A DNA stretch of 64,000 nt, from NCBI GenBank assembly GCA_963377175.1, contig CAUJNA010003241.1:365001-429000 (forward strand), given 5' to 3'. The position numbers were made by a program, and so were the translations under genes. Every line of letters starts with the position of its first letter. Position 1 is the first letter of the stretch. Below, in pieces: positions 10,140 through 19,486 of this stretch. This DNA is from Effrenium voratum (taxonomy: Eukaryota > Sar > Dinophyceae > Suessiales > Symbiodiniaceae). The notes beneath the pieces are model-generated. The model saw only the letters and a list, made by a program, of their open reading frames with translations, was not told the DNA's origin and did not search any database.

Positions 10140-10486
10140 CCATGGTTTGGGGAAAGGGTTTTGGGCCGATTCCATGTGAACCCCTAAGCGACAAGATAGT
10201 CCACTTTGGTATCACTGGTTTTTCGTTTTTCCCCCAGCATGGTGATAGCCACGTAAACGTATTCAACCAATAGGGTTATATTCATCGGCAGGTGTATTGT
10301 TTATGGGGGGCTCCAGCTGCTTCAGTTGCTCTCTCCTGAAGTACCCCCGATATGAGTTTGTTGCTGTGGCCATGTTATCAAAGAGAAGCTGGCGCCCCTT
10401 CTCACTGTGGAAAGGCTTTGGTGAGATGAGGCTCCTATTGGTGGCATGACGTTCTTTTTGTTGTTGTTTTTTTTGGGGGGCAGCAA
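10140..10486 (-). mobile_element. Long dispersed repeat with ORF end, copy 1 (inverted relative to 56492-56830)
   Basis: On the minus strand this ~347 bp segment is about 95% identical, by eye, to the + strand at 56492-56830. Both copies keep an open frame reading KERHATNRSLISPKPFHSEK, then GRQLLFDNM, YRG, FRREQLKQLEPP and PADEYNPIG, followed by TGA. Homology ends abruptly at CCATGGTTTGGGG on one side and near TTGCTGCCCCCC on the other. In this copy the frame stays open upstream to 10730 (minus strand), but that extension is not shared. Function unknown; probably part of a mobile element or a duplicated gene tail. Confidence 0.6.
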
Positions 10487-11148
10487 TATGCAATGCAGAG
10501 AGGCTTGCATGCCCGGTTGCCAAAGGATCGCGATCAGCCATGGCAACAATTGCCCAAGCCTTATGGAACCTGGCAGGGAGGGAGGGGAGGGGGAGGGAGC
10601 CCAAAGAAGCCCTGCATTGGGGCTTAGGGCTTAATAAGGGCTGATTTGAGCTCGTTCTCCCTCCCCTCCCTCCCCCCCAGCCCCCATGATAGCCCTCTTG
10701 TGGTCTGAATCGTGGGGATGAAGGCGGCAAGTGATATCTTTAACAGGTCAACACCCGCACGGCAAGTGATATCATGTCGACCTCGGATGAAACAACCTGG
10801 TGGATTAGCAGTGGAACGGTTCCCTCAAAGTGAATGATCTCGCTAAAATCGGACAGCCTAATGGGGGGGGCTTATTCGTCCTGGGGTCCTCTTATATCAT
10901 CAGAAGTCTGAGTATGTTTTTCGCATCCCACATTCGGTAATGGAAGGACACTCTGAGTTTCCGTTGATTTTGCAACGCTTTTCTGCATGCGGCTCATTTG
11001 TATTTTGCAACCGCTTGGGACCGCAGATTTTGTTGTTCTTCAACTGTACAAAGTCGAGGGGCACGGGGTAGTGGCATTGTCAGCTCGATCGGTCTGACTT
11101 TGGACGGCACCATGGCACACAGCGGTGGCGCGGCGTCACGCGTTCCAG
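10487..11148. other. Non-coding interval before exon 11149
   Basis: Contains purine/pyrimidine-rich runs (10565-10600, 10655-10680) and an exon-like patch at 11040-11130 open in two frames (GIVSSIGLTLDGTMAHSGG in one). Too ambiguous to call. Confidence 0.3.
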
Positions 11149-11199
11149 GTCGGCAGAGGCATCGAGCTCTGGAATCGCGACACCATGATGGCCTACAGG
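11149..11199 (+). CDS. Unidentified short exon (VGRGIELWNRDTMMAYR)
   Basis: Seventeen codons in phase 0-0 after GTTCCAG, ending before a GA donor. The peptide is VGRGIELWNRDTMMAYR and the first base is G after AG. Codon use is exon-like (GGC, ATC, GAG, CTC). No family recognised. Confidence 0.4.
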
Positions 11200-11983
11200 G
11201 AGGATCCATTCCTGGATAGCACAGGAGCCAAACGCCATCGCAATCCGATCCCTCACTTGATATTGGGTTGCTTGGACATCCATCACAGCACAAAGCACGT
11301 GTGCACACATGCACAGCATACACGCATGCGGTGAGGTGTTTGATATGTTTGTACTGAGTACGCGTGTTGATGCTTGCCCAAGCACAAGCAAGGTATCGTG
11401 GCAGGCGTTTCTGCCAAGCGAAGACATCACATTGGTGCCTCCTTCCTGCGAACGAAAGGGCCGTTGACCCTTTCCTTTTGCGAGCATTCCAATTTTCTTG
11501 ACGTACCCCTTTGTACCATTTGATATCATAGCCAGTGCTAGCCCAGAACAGAGCAACACATATCTGTTGAAAAAGAAAGCGACATTGGGAAACAAACTGG
11601 TCCCTACTTGATTCTTCGTGTGTCTTCGGGCTCTGGCTCCATGTCTCGGGGTTCCTTGGTTCAAACTCTTGGTTTGTGTTATCGCAAGAACCAGATGCTT
11701 CGTGCGTCTCGCGCAGAACTTCAGTGGGTTTGTGTGGGTCCACATTTCGGCCAGTGCGAGAACTCAACACCCCTCCAGGCTATTCCTAGCAGCTCCCTAT
11801 TTCGTTGTGAAGTCAAGATCCGCTGGTTTTGACCCTGGGCCTATCAGCCCACTTCTCTGGGAAAGAGGAAACTCATCCAGCAACCAACCAAAGTATTAAC
11901 CGAATCCAAAGCCGAACCGGGTAGGACAAGACGTCTTCAGAGTCAGGGGGCTTGAACTGTCATTTTCCATGTTGGCTCTGAAG
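11200..11983. other. Probable intron, nothing recognised
   Basis: Long chance frames on the minus strand (10994-11770) do not show exon-like codon use. No repeat family member identified. Confidence 0.3.
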
Positions 11984-12105
11984 AAAACGGCAGGGGGGCC
12001 GAGTGGGCGGAGAGAAGCGCGGCTGTTGCTTCGCGTCTCCGCGAGGACACACTGCGCGGAGATGGCTCACCGAAGTGCAACTGGGACGGCACAAAGAAGG
12101 CAGAG
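11984..12105 (+). CDS. Unidentified hydrophilic exon (AEWAERSAAVASRLRED)
   Basis: The frame reads ENGRGAEWAERSAAVASRL then REDTLRGDG and CNWDGTKKAE, ending exactly at a consensus GTGAGC donor (12106). The upstream acceptor is placed at CTGAAG (11983) but could be slightly earlier. High third-position GC and a strong donor support an exon. It looks like an Ala-rich helix followed by a charged loop; function unknown. Confidence 0.5.
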
Positions 12106-12749
12106 GTGAGCTTCTTAGGTGGGTTTGGCGGAAAATATAAATGGCTGTGGTCAAAAATGGGTACCCAAAATGAAACCCTGGCTGATGGTCATAGACTAAA
12201 ACCTGTGGTCCCCTGTCGGCTTAATTTTGACCCATACACAAATTTATTCTGCTGGCTTTGGTTTGGTTCCTACTCAATTTGCCTGAACATCTCCACTTGA
12301 GGCGAGGGAAGGAAGCGGCTGAATCAAACATGCACGGGCTTGGTGATTTTGTAGACTTGAAGCCTGACTTTTTGGCATCATAGGTGTCCTTTTCGGCTGT
12401 TTTGGTCGAGAGACGGCGATTCCTTGTTCACTTTTATGTTTCTCATCCACCAGGGAAACTCCCCTCTATCTTCAACCAAAAGGAGACTGTCCCCATGTGC
12501 CCAAGTACCGGTAGTTTGACCCGCTGGTTTGGAACTTGAACAGCACATCACGTTTCCCGCAGTGCACCAACAGGCTTTCAGCTTGTGAGGCATGTCTAAC
12601 ATACCGCACTCGTTTAGCTTTTGCCACTGTGACCTTGACGGGTCGCGGGCTCGAGTTGGGGGTTTTTGCGGCCGAGTCTGCGGCCGAGTGCTGGTATGTT
12701 GAAGCCCCACGGACTGCATGAAATTGCCCTTTGGGATGAGGTAGTGGGA
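12106..12749. other. Probable intron with a family D-like element
   Basis: Holds the element at 12143-12240 and a GC-rich patch at 12630-12719 that reads TVTLTGRGLELGVFAAESAA in one frame without a clear acceptor. Unassigned. Confidence 0.3.
12143..12240 (-). mobile_element. Family D-like inverted-end element
   Basis: Starts GGCTGTGGTCAAAAATGGGT and ends TTTTGACCCATACAC, with the internal string GGTACCCAAAATGAAACCCT, as in 22584-22690. The orientation is opposite to most family D copies. Confidence 0.5.
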
Positions 12750-12751
12750 CA

Positions 12752-12779
<28 letters not shown>
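12750..12779. repeat. (TG)n microsatellite
   Basis: About 14 uninterrupted TG dinucleotides. Confidence 0.95.
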
Positions 12780-12782
<3 letters not shown>

Positions 12783-13011
12783 ATCTCTGTAAGAGTGCCT
12801 GGTAAACCGTTCTGTCATCCTTTGCTCGAGCTGTTTTGTCAAGATTAATTCAAGCCAGTACAGCGGGAATTCTTCAAAGTGCAAGTTTCCTTGAGCCTCC
12901 TGGTGTCCAAGTTATGGCTAAGTTCAATGCGGACCAGCATGAAATCCATGCCCGGATGTTTTGGATGTGCAATATGTTCATGCGGTTTCCGCTAAGAGCA
13001 AGATGGACCTC

Positions 13012-14061
13012 GGTTGGTTGGTTGGTTGGTTGGTTGGTTGGTTGGTTGGTTGGTTGGTTGGTTGGTGGGTTGGTGGGTTGGTGGGTTGGTGGGTTGGTGG
13101 GTTGGTGGGTTGGTGGGTTGGTGGGTTGGTGGGTTGGTGGGTTGGTGGGTTGGTGGGTTGGTGGGTTGGTGGGTTGGTGGGTTGGTGGGTTTGGTGGGTT
13201 GGTGGGTTGGTGGGTTGGTGGGTTTGTGGTGGGTGGGTTGGTGGGTTGGTGGTTGGTGGGTTGGTGGGTTGGTGGGTTGGTGGGGGTGGGTGGTGGGTTG
13301 GTGGGTTGGTGGGTTGGTGGGTTGGTGGGTTGGTGGGTTGGTGGGTTGGTGGGTTGGTGGGTTGGTGGGTTGGTGGGTTGGTGGGTTGGTGGGTTGGTGG
13401 GTTGGCTGGGGTTGGTGGGAGGTGGGTTGGTGGGTTGGTGGGTTGGTGGGTTGGTGGGTTGGTGGGTGGCTGGCTGGGTGAGTGGGTGGGTGGGTGGGTT
13501 GGTTGGTTGGTGGGTGGCTGGGTGGGTGGGTTGGTGGGTTGGTTGGTGGGTGGGTGGGTGGGTGGGTGGGTCGGTGGATCGGCGGGTCGGTGGGTCGGTG
13601 GGTCGGTGGGTCGGTGGGTTGGTGGGTTGGTGGGTTGGTGGGTTGGTGGGTGGGTGGGTGGGTGGGGTGGGGTGGGGTGGGGTGGGGTTGGGTTGGGTGG
13701 GGGGGTTGGGCGGGTTGGGGGTGGGTGGGTGGGTGGGTGGGTGGGGGTGGGTGGGTGGGTGGGTGGGTGGGTGGGTGGGTGGGTGGGTGGGTGGGTGGGT
13801 GGGTGGGTGGGTGGGTGGGTGGGTGGGTTGGTTGGTTGGTTGGTTGGTTGGTTGGTTGGTGGGTTTGTGCGTGGGTGGGTGGCTGGGTTTGTTTGTTTGT
13901 TTGTTTGTTTGCTTGTTTTATTGCGTGTTTGTTTTTTTGTTTGTTTGTTGGTATGTTGGCTTGTTGGTTCGTTTGTTCCTTCCTTCCTTCCTTCTTTCCG
14001 TCCTTCCTTCCTTCTTTCCTTCCATCCATTCATCCATCCATCTATCTATCTATCTATCTTT
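13012..14061. repeat. 1 kb composite tetranucleotide satellite: GGTT, GGTTGGTG, GGTG, TTTG, TTCC, ATCC, ATCT
   Basis: The array changes unit along its length. It runs GGTT (13013-13063), the 8-mer GGTTGGTG (to about 13465), GGTG/GGGT with GGTC and GGCT variants (to 13830), GGTT again (to 13860), TTTG (13890-13945), TTCC (13975-14025), then ATCC and ATCT (to 14060). It is open in all three + frames and two minus frames simply because the repeat lacks stop codons, so the long Gly/Trp/Val or Pro/Thr/Asn frames are not genes. The G-rich strand has two- and three-G runs that could form G-quadruplexes. Confidence 0.95.
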
Positions 14062-14753
14062 CGTGCGCCAAAAGTTATTGTGTGAGACAAGTCCATTTGC
14101 GAGGTCTCCACGGATGGTGGCCTCCTTTGAAAAGCAGCTGCGAACTTTTTATTCGAGAATATGGGTGGCGGGTGTGTACTTTTTGCGAGGGTGGTCGTGT
14201 GTTTGTATTTTTGGATGGGACACCAAGAGGAATTCGTTTTTTTTTGGGGGGGGGAGATGGGGGGGGCCCTATTTTGAGGGTTGCGATCGTTTGTTGTTCT
14301 TTTCTTCTTTTTTTTTGTCCCGAGGGAAGCGCTTTGCGGTTTTAAAGGGACAGCAAGAGGAAACCGCGGGTTTTAGGGCGTGCCCGCATTTTTTGAGACA
14401 CGACTGAAGGGATTGCTTTGGGGTCTCCTTGGAAGGGCCCCGTCTCAGGGCGGCCTGTTTGATCCCTTATGCTTCCCCTGGCTGGTAGCATCACGCGAGG
14501 AGGGGTTGGAATTCGCTGGATCTCAGGAACTATGATGCTGAAACCTGAGACCTAACGCGGGATCAAAGAATAATATTTGTTCAACCCGCCAAACACCGAT
14601 AGGACAAACCGAGCAAACTGCTGTGATCTGTTTTTTCCCCTCTTGTTTTGTGGTGGTCCGGAGTTTTTTTTTCACATGTCCTGTGGGTGGGAGGCAAAAC
14701 ACAAAGGCCCCCCTTCCCCAAAGCCGAAGCCCCGACTTCGTTTGCCACGCTAG
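14062..14753. other. Non-coding interval after the satellite
   Basis: Contains poly-T/poly-G runs (14238-14275) and a family G-like string at 14345-14365. No exon recognised until 14754. Confidence 0.35.
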
Positions 14754-14812
14754 GCTGCAGAAGTGCCTCCCCGACGTGGAGCGCGCGGCGAACCTGCACC
14801 GCCTCAGGCAGG
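14754..14812 (+). CDS. Unidentified exon (LQKCLPDVERAANLHRLRQ)
   Basis: After GCTAG, the frame gives LQKCLPDVERAANLHRLRQ with very high third-position GC. It ends in phase 1 before a GC donor (14813), which fits the phase-1 start of the next exon at 15439. The LPDVER string recalls the MutS core motif LPDLER, but neighbouring exons do not support a MutS homologue, so no function is given. Confidence 0.45.
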
Positions 14813-15438
14813 GCGGACATTTGCGGGGAATCCCCGGCCATAGTGCGAGCTCGTCTTTTTCTGGCTTGCCTCGGCTTGACCCTTTTTGGGTTTAAAGGAA
14901 CCGATTTGAGGCCATTTTTTTGGGTCCCCTTTGAAAGGACAAACCCAAATGGTGAATTGTGGTCGGACATGAATCCCCAAATGTTCACCTTTTAATGGGT
15001 CCGCGGGACCCATTAAAATTAACACCCAAAGGGGGATATCGAATCTGCTGCGGAACAACTTCTGGGGTCTCCTCCAAATGTCCGCTGGTCAGACATATCC
15101 CCATAGTTGATGTCCGCCAAAGGAAACCCGCATTCAATTCATCCCCAAAGTTGTCGGACCTGGCCCTAAACCAGTTGGATGGTGCAGTTTGAGCACGCCG
15201 AAGCCCAAAGAAATGAGAGACAAGCCACATGCTCCCTGCCGCCCATGAAAGCAACCCATTTTGCTGGTTCTCAGAATTTTGAATGTCCAGAGCTTTGGGG
15301 AATGGGATCCCATGATGTTAGACTAACGGACGTCTTGTAGGGGTGATTCCCTTACTCCCTACTGACCACCAAAGGACAACCGCCGCCGCCGCCGCCGCCT
15401 TCTTTGCATTTCTCAACGGGTTTTTCCAATTTCACGAG
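14813..15438. other. Probable intron
   Basis: Phase-compatible with its flanking exons. It holds a short CCTTTTAATGGGTCC / GGACCCATTAAAA inverted repeat (14987-15018) that could form a hairpin, and a (GCC)n run at 15381-15398. Confidence 0.35.
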
Positions 15439-15587
15439 GCCCTGGTGTTGCTTTCAGCTTCTCTTCGCCCTTCGCATCGCTCGCCCGCACGCTCGATCAG
15501 GCGGGATGTGAAGCGACTCGGCTCCAAGCAACGACTCGGCTCCAAGCAGCGCCCCGTCTGAGCGAATCGAAGGAACGACCTGTCTGA
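15439..15587 (+). CDS. Unidentified Ala/Leu-rich exon, possible stop at 15585
   Basis: Starting after CACGAG, the frame reads PGVAFSFSSPFASLARTL, DQAGCEATRLQ and then a 17 bp direct duplication giving ATTRLQAAPRLSES. It runs to TGA at 15585-15587. It may instead splice earlier: a GC donor near 15562 would fit the phase-1 start at 15976. The duplicated segment (ACTCGGCTCCAAGCA twice, 15523-15556) is seen directly. Function unknown. Confidence 0.4.
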
Positions 15588-15975
15588 GCGGCGGCCCCTA
15601 AATATTTTTCATAGGCTTCTTTGGGGGTGTTTTAATATAGGGGAGCTACTTCATTCGGTTTGAGGCTTCTTTGGGGGTGTTTCAATCTAGGGGAAGCTTC
15701 TTTTGGTTTGAGGCTTTGTTTCTCTGTGTTTAAGAGGGGAAGCTTCTTCATCAGGTTTCCCACTAAATGGGACAAGTCACCCGTGGTCATTTGGGGGCCA
15801 GGCATATTGATCAACCCTGTTTCGGGAACCACCCAGCAAACACTTTTTTCTGGCCCTGTCGAAATTTACATTCACGAGAAAAGTGGGCCAGAATCAAACA
15901 TGGTGATTTTGGCTTGGGCAACAGCTCAGGTAATTGTGATTGCCGATGGTGAGTTGGGGTGTGGATGAAGATTAG

Positions 15976-16039
15976 GGGACTTCCAGCCAGAGCTAGGCGC
16001 GAAAGATCCGCAGATTTTGGGCCGACTTCTTCGAGCCAG
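15976..16039 (+). CDS. Unidentified exon (DFQPELGAKDPQILGRLLRA)
   Basis: Between GATTAG and a GTGTTG donor (16040), the frame reads DFQPELGAKDPQILGRLLRA in phase 1 to phase 2. Exon-like codons and both splice signals are present. The following intron contains introner A3. No family recognised. Confidence 0.45.
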
Positions 16040-16055
16040 GTGTTGATTAGGACTC

Positions 16056-16207
16056 CTACGCCCCCCAGTAGTGCCCTTCTCTCCCCTTTGTTGGGGGAGG
16101 GTGCCCCTACTAAAATAGACTACAGAAAATAAAATCAAAAACAAAACAAACAGGAACAAAAAAAAACGGGTACCCTTATTCTAGCCTCTCCTGTGGTTTG
16201 GACCTAG
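16056..16207 (+). mobile_element. Family A introner-like element, copy A3
   Basis: Carries CCCCCCAGTAGTGCCCTTCT, GTGCCCCTACTAAAATAGAC, GGTACCCTTATTCTAG and the end TTTGGACCTAG. A possible 8 bp target duplication (TAGGACTC) flanks it (16047-16054 and 16205-16212). The right end AG is immediately followed by an exon-like frame. It has an extra A-rich insertion of about 40 bp compared with A2. Confidence 0.75.
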
Positions 16208-16355
16208 GACTCAATCCGCTCGGATCGGATGGAAAGCCATCGCTCAGAAAGCCATCGGCTGAGAAAAGTCGCGCAGAACTTTGGAGCACAGTGTGCCGCC
16301 GCAAAGAGCGCGTCAGTTCCCTCCAGGGCCGGGTGGTCCCCCAAGAAGGGGACGT
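16208..16355 (+). CDS. Exon-like island directly after element A3, frame uncertain
   Basis: GC-rich and open in two frames after the AG that ends A3. In phase 0 it reads DSIRSDRMESHRSESHRLRK; in another frame, LGSDGKPSLRKPSAEKSRAE then LWSTVCRRKERVSSLQGRVV. The frame that follows from exon 15976-16039 (RTQSARIGWKAIAQKAIG) is short and would have to end at a GA donor near 16261. Probably coding; identity unknown. Confidence 0.35.
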
Positions 16356-16521
16356 CACTGGCAAATTGGTTTTTTGTTTGGCCTTCCATGCTGAAGTAGT
16401 CAAGCCAAAGTGTTCTGGTTTTCTTGGACTTAGAACATGTGGACCATCCCAGGGCTGTAGTTTCACCCTAACTTGACCCAAGCCTTCGTTGCAACGGGAC
16501 GCTAGGGACCAACCGGCCTTC

Positions 16522-16613
16522 CGTTTAGCACTGCCGTTCGGCCTGTGAATAGCATCGCCTGGCCTTCAAAAGCCGTTCGGCCTGTGAAAAAAACATCGCC
16601 TGGCCTTCAAAAG
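16522..16613. repeat. Two-copy direct repeat, unit about 46 bp
   Basis: GCCGTTCGGCCTGTGAA followed by CATCGCCTGGCCTTCAAAA occurs twice in tandem with a few differing bases between the two halves. Confidence 0.85.
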
Positions 16614-16666
16614 GGGTTGGAAGTCGAGTTGGAGGATATTCAGGATCTCTTATTCTTGCACCCTTC

Positions 16667-16790
16667 TGGGCTGTTCAAAGGTAATCCTCAATCCTTACCT
16701 TGGGTGACGCAATAGGGAAGCCCTGTTGTAGTGGCTTCCCTGTAGGGATTATGGATTAGGATTGGCCAACCCTCCATGTTGAACAGCCCA
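16667..16790 (+). mobile_element. Family H element, copy 2
   Basis: A 124 bp unit bounded by TGGGCTGTT and AACAGCCCA, homologous to 1423-1542 (shared GGGATTATGGATT and TTGAACAGCCCAG). Confidence 0.6.
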
Positions 16791-16798
16791 GCCCTTGT

Positions 16799-16888
16799 TT
16801 CAACGTTTTGTTTGGGGAAGGGTTCCCTTTAAACTCAACCGACCAATAGGACGCCTATGCTTTTCTCATGGAAATCCACTGGGCATCC
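16799..16888 (+). mobile_element. Family F element, divergent copy
   Basis: Shares GGGGAAGGGTTCCCTTTAAA, CAACCGACCAATAG and CCACTGGGCATC with copy 1; its 5' end is degraded. Confidence 0.45.
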
Positions 16889-17697
16889 GAGTCTTTGACA
16901 TTATGCTGAATGTGAATTCTGCCATATCTTACGACTTGGCACAGTTTAAAGCTTTCCACATAGGTGTCTGCTTTCTTTTCGGGTACCCGTCTTTTTCGTT
17001 ACAACGAATCCAGTTCAGGCAACCCTTTTCTGGGGTCCAACTCCGAAAAAAAAGAAAAAAAGAGACGAGGCGGCATGATGAACCAGGAGCTCAAAGAGAA
17101 TGAGGCAACCCTGAAATGGGTGGTTTGGATTGGGATAAGAACTTCTGGAATGGGTTTCCCCCAATTTCGGCACACCTTGGGATGCTGAGAGCAGGGGCAA
17201 AAGCTGAGTTTATTGGCAGAACAGGCGCCATGGAAGTTTCCCATGTTTTCCAGCCCTTCCAGCCCTTCCAGCCAACCTCCATACCGCGCGTGTGAGCAGG
17301 CAGCGCCCAAAACCCCTTTGTTTGGGCGGTTCTACTGGTCTTATGGTGGTTATATGAAGGTCTACATAAGGCTTTCATAACCATGTTGGTAGCGACAATC
17401 ATCAGTGGGTTTTGGGCACGACTCATGTGCAACATCGTAGCCATTTAAAGCGGCAACCTGTGGTCGAACCACTCGCGGGAGGATTGTTTGCTGACCAAGG
17501 ACATGTGGTTCTCTCGGATGTTTTTTTTCACGCACTCGGAAAATCGAGTCAAATCCCGTGCCAACCAAATGACCCCTTCTCTCCCTTGTTCAGCTTCCAA
17601 TTTGGGGCACCGCATTTGGTACAAGCATTTTAGACGTGGGCATTTGTTTCAATGCCGGTTTGCTACAGTACCTGGGTTCTTGCATGGAGACTCAGTG

Positions 17698-17842
17698 GCC
17701 CAGTGGTGCCGTTGTTTTCCTTTTGTTGGGGAAGGGTGTGCCTTTTTTTCGTCAACCCAGCAAAAAACAAGAGGTTTCGGGTGTCCCTTTAAAGTCAAGC
17801 CACCAAAACATGGATGCCGATTCTTTTCCCATGGCCACCGGG
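17698..17842 (+). mobile_element. Family F inverted-end element, copy 3
   Basis: From GGCCCAGTGGTGCCG to CATGGCCACCGGG, with GGGTGTCCCTTTAAAGTCAA inside. Longer than copy 1 because of an internal insertion of about 45 bp. Confidence 0.6.
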
Positions 17843-17852
17843 TAGGGGCGGA

Positions 17853-17924
17853 TGAACACCCATGTACCACCTATTTTGATGTTCACCAGGGGTTTCCTGG
17901 GTTTTGACCCGCAGCCATATATTG
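17853..17924 (+). repeat. Family J repeat, copy 2
   Basis: Nearly identical to 3992-4056 (ACACCCATGTACCACCTATT, CACCAGGGGTTT, TTTTGACCCGCAGCCATAT). Confidence 0.6.
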
Positions 17925-18149
17925 TGGATCGGGAGGTTCCCAAAAGGAAAGGTCTTCCAGCACCTTCCGATCGTCTGCTTCCATTGCTCACTCCCCGAGT
18001 GCCTGGACTTACTTGTTGGGAAGACCGTTTTAGCGGTAAACAACACAGTTTGACTTGCTTTGGGCCAATCCACTCGATCGGAAGTGAGCGTGACATCAAC
18101 GACGAACATAAGAGCAAACTATAGCAAGAATTGAAATCAGCCACGTGAG

Positions 18150-18332
18150 AAGTCCGCGGTGGTTTCGGCCCTGGCCATATTCGTCGATCTCTTGGAACCG
18201 TTTGCCGATCTAAAAGACTCAGGCAGACCTCCCTGGAAGCTTTCAGCTTTTGCCGACGACGCATTGGCAGATTTCGGGGGCACCGCGCCCACCGAAGAAA
18301 AGGGAAGAAGAATTGAAGGACTCCTAAAATGA
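18150..18332 (+). CDS. Unidentified exon ending in stop (FVDLLEPFADLKDSG)
   Basis: The frame reads KSAVVSALAIFVDLLEPFAD, LKDSGRPPWKLSAFADDALA, DFGG and EEKGRRIEGLLK, then TGA at 18330-18332. Upstream stops in the same frame at 18132 set the start between 18141 and 18153, near GTGAG. Codon use is strongly exon-like. It is either the 3' terminal exon of a gene or splices before the stop to exon 18372-18509. The sequence looks like an alpha-helical domain; family not recognised. Confidence 0.5.
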   Translation, partial: KSAVVSALAIFVDLLEPFADLKDSGRPPWKLSAFADDALADFGGTAPTEEKGRRIEGLLK

Positions 18333-18371
18333 AAGACCCCCAAGTAACTCGGGCTCATGAGAATAAAAGAG

Positions 18372-18509
18372 GCCAGCATCCAGTTCGGAAGTGAATTCAA
18401 TCCCACAGGGCGGCTCCAAAAAGCCAAGACGGAGCTGTACTTCCTCAGGGATGCTTCTGGAAGCAACACGAGCTCAATGAAGGCTGCTTACTGCAACAAA
18501 ATGTTGCAG
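18372..18509 (+). CDS. Unidentified exon (ASIQFGSEFNPTGRLQKAK)
   Basis: Forty-six codons in phase 0-0 between AAAGAG and a GTTTGT donor (18510). It reads ASIQFGSEFNPTGRLQKAK, TELYFLRDASGSNTSSMKAA and YCNKMLQ. The acceptor AG is followed by G, as for the other exons. It lies only 40 bp after the stop of 18150-18332, so the two could belong to one gene if that exon ends earlier. Function unknown. Confidence 0.5.
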
Positions 18510-19389
18510 GTTTGTGTTTTTGTTTGTCATGTGTTCCTTTAGGAGTTAGTTGCTGGAGTTTGCTCAGATTCTTCTGTCTTGCAAATGGCAACCACGCCCA
18601 GGGTCGGCTAGTTTCTGAAAGGGATGGGCGAGGATGGGGTTTTGGAGCCTGAGATCAATAGTTTTTCATGAAAATGTCATGTCAGAGACTCCTCATTGGT
18701 GTTGCTTTGTCCTAGCAAGGCAGGGAGTCCATGTTAGTGCATTAATGGTGACAACTGATTAGTAAACCGCCCCCCCCCTTCAAGGTTGACAAGGTTTGGA
18801 CAAGTCCCCAAAAATGAGATTTTTGGGAGGACCCCCCTGATTACTCTGGAGCCCCTTCAGTCCTCGTCCTCTTACTTCTGGTCCCTTCGGGACAGTAGGA
18901 CTTTAAAAGGCAACAGCATATTTTTTGGGTTTTGAGCCCAAAAGGGCCCTGATTAATCGCGGGGGGTTTTCTGTTAATGAGGGGGGACTGGCCTCCAAGG
19001 GGGGTCCCCTTTGTGAACTGGAAAACCTTTTCATGTCAAACAAAATTTAATAAGGAAAAATGCATTTCGGGGGAAGCACATTTTTTGGGAAAACTTGAGG
19101 GGGTCATAGTGACTTAGTATTGGTGGGTTTAAGCACAGACTCAGCAAATACTAAGCAAGAAGGAAAGCACCTTTCTGGCAGGTTTTGTTGGCTTGGGGGC
19201 TGCAGAGGGATACCTTTAATCAGGGGGGGTTTTGGGGAGGGCTCAAAAATTATTGGGTAGGCGTTTTTTTGGAAATCTTGTTGGCCCTTTACTTTAGTGT
19301 TGGTTGGAACCTGGGGGGAAAAGGGGAAACCTTTAATCGGGGGGGGGGGTTTACTAATCATCTCCTGACATTACTTGCAAAGCGCCCAG
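18510..19389. other. Probable intron, G/T-rich
   Basis: Contains G-rich runs (19226-19236, 19340-19350). The CCTTTAATC...GGGGGGGTTT string occurs twice, about 125 bp apart (19213-19237 and 19329-19353). No exon recognised. Confidence 0.35.
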
Positions 19390-19486
19390 ACCCCTCGTGG
19401 CTTCTACGTCAGGCTGTCGGGAACTTCCAGACGGGTAGTATTCTCCAAAAGAGCGACATGTTTCCAAATGTCTTGTCCCGGCTTCA
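19390..19486 (+). CDS. Unidentified exon (WLLRQAVGNFQTGSILQK)
   Basis: After GCGCCCAG the frame reads PSWLLRQAVGNFQTGSILQK and SDMFPNVLSRL, ending before a GT donor (19487). Exon-like composition. Downstream, 19520-19611 is also open (LDQNHFRRLPKLSVGAKLRL) but lacks clear boundaries. Confidence 0.4.

Larger units (their letters stand above)
16356..18149. other. Repeat-rich non-coding interval
   Basis: Holds a 42 bp direct repeat (16522-16612), family H copy 2 (16667-16790), family F copies (16799-16888, 17698-17842) and family J copy 2 (17853-17924). No exon recognised. Confidence 0.4.

Noticed and set aside
11080..11770. Minus-strand frames of 221-258 codons
   Set aside because: They overlap a + strand exon, lack exon-like codon bias and show no family motif.
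12836..14407. A 523-codon + strand frame and 345-374 codon frames on both strands of Gly/Trp/Val or Pro/Thr/Asn/Gln
   Set aside because: They are translations of the GGTT/GGTG satellite, open in several frames at once because the unit has no stop codon.
14754..15587. MutS homologue suggested by LPDVER and FAFLNGFFQF
   Set aside because: No Walker A (GPNMGGKST) or other MutS motif was seen in the downstream islands, and the spacing does not fit.
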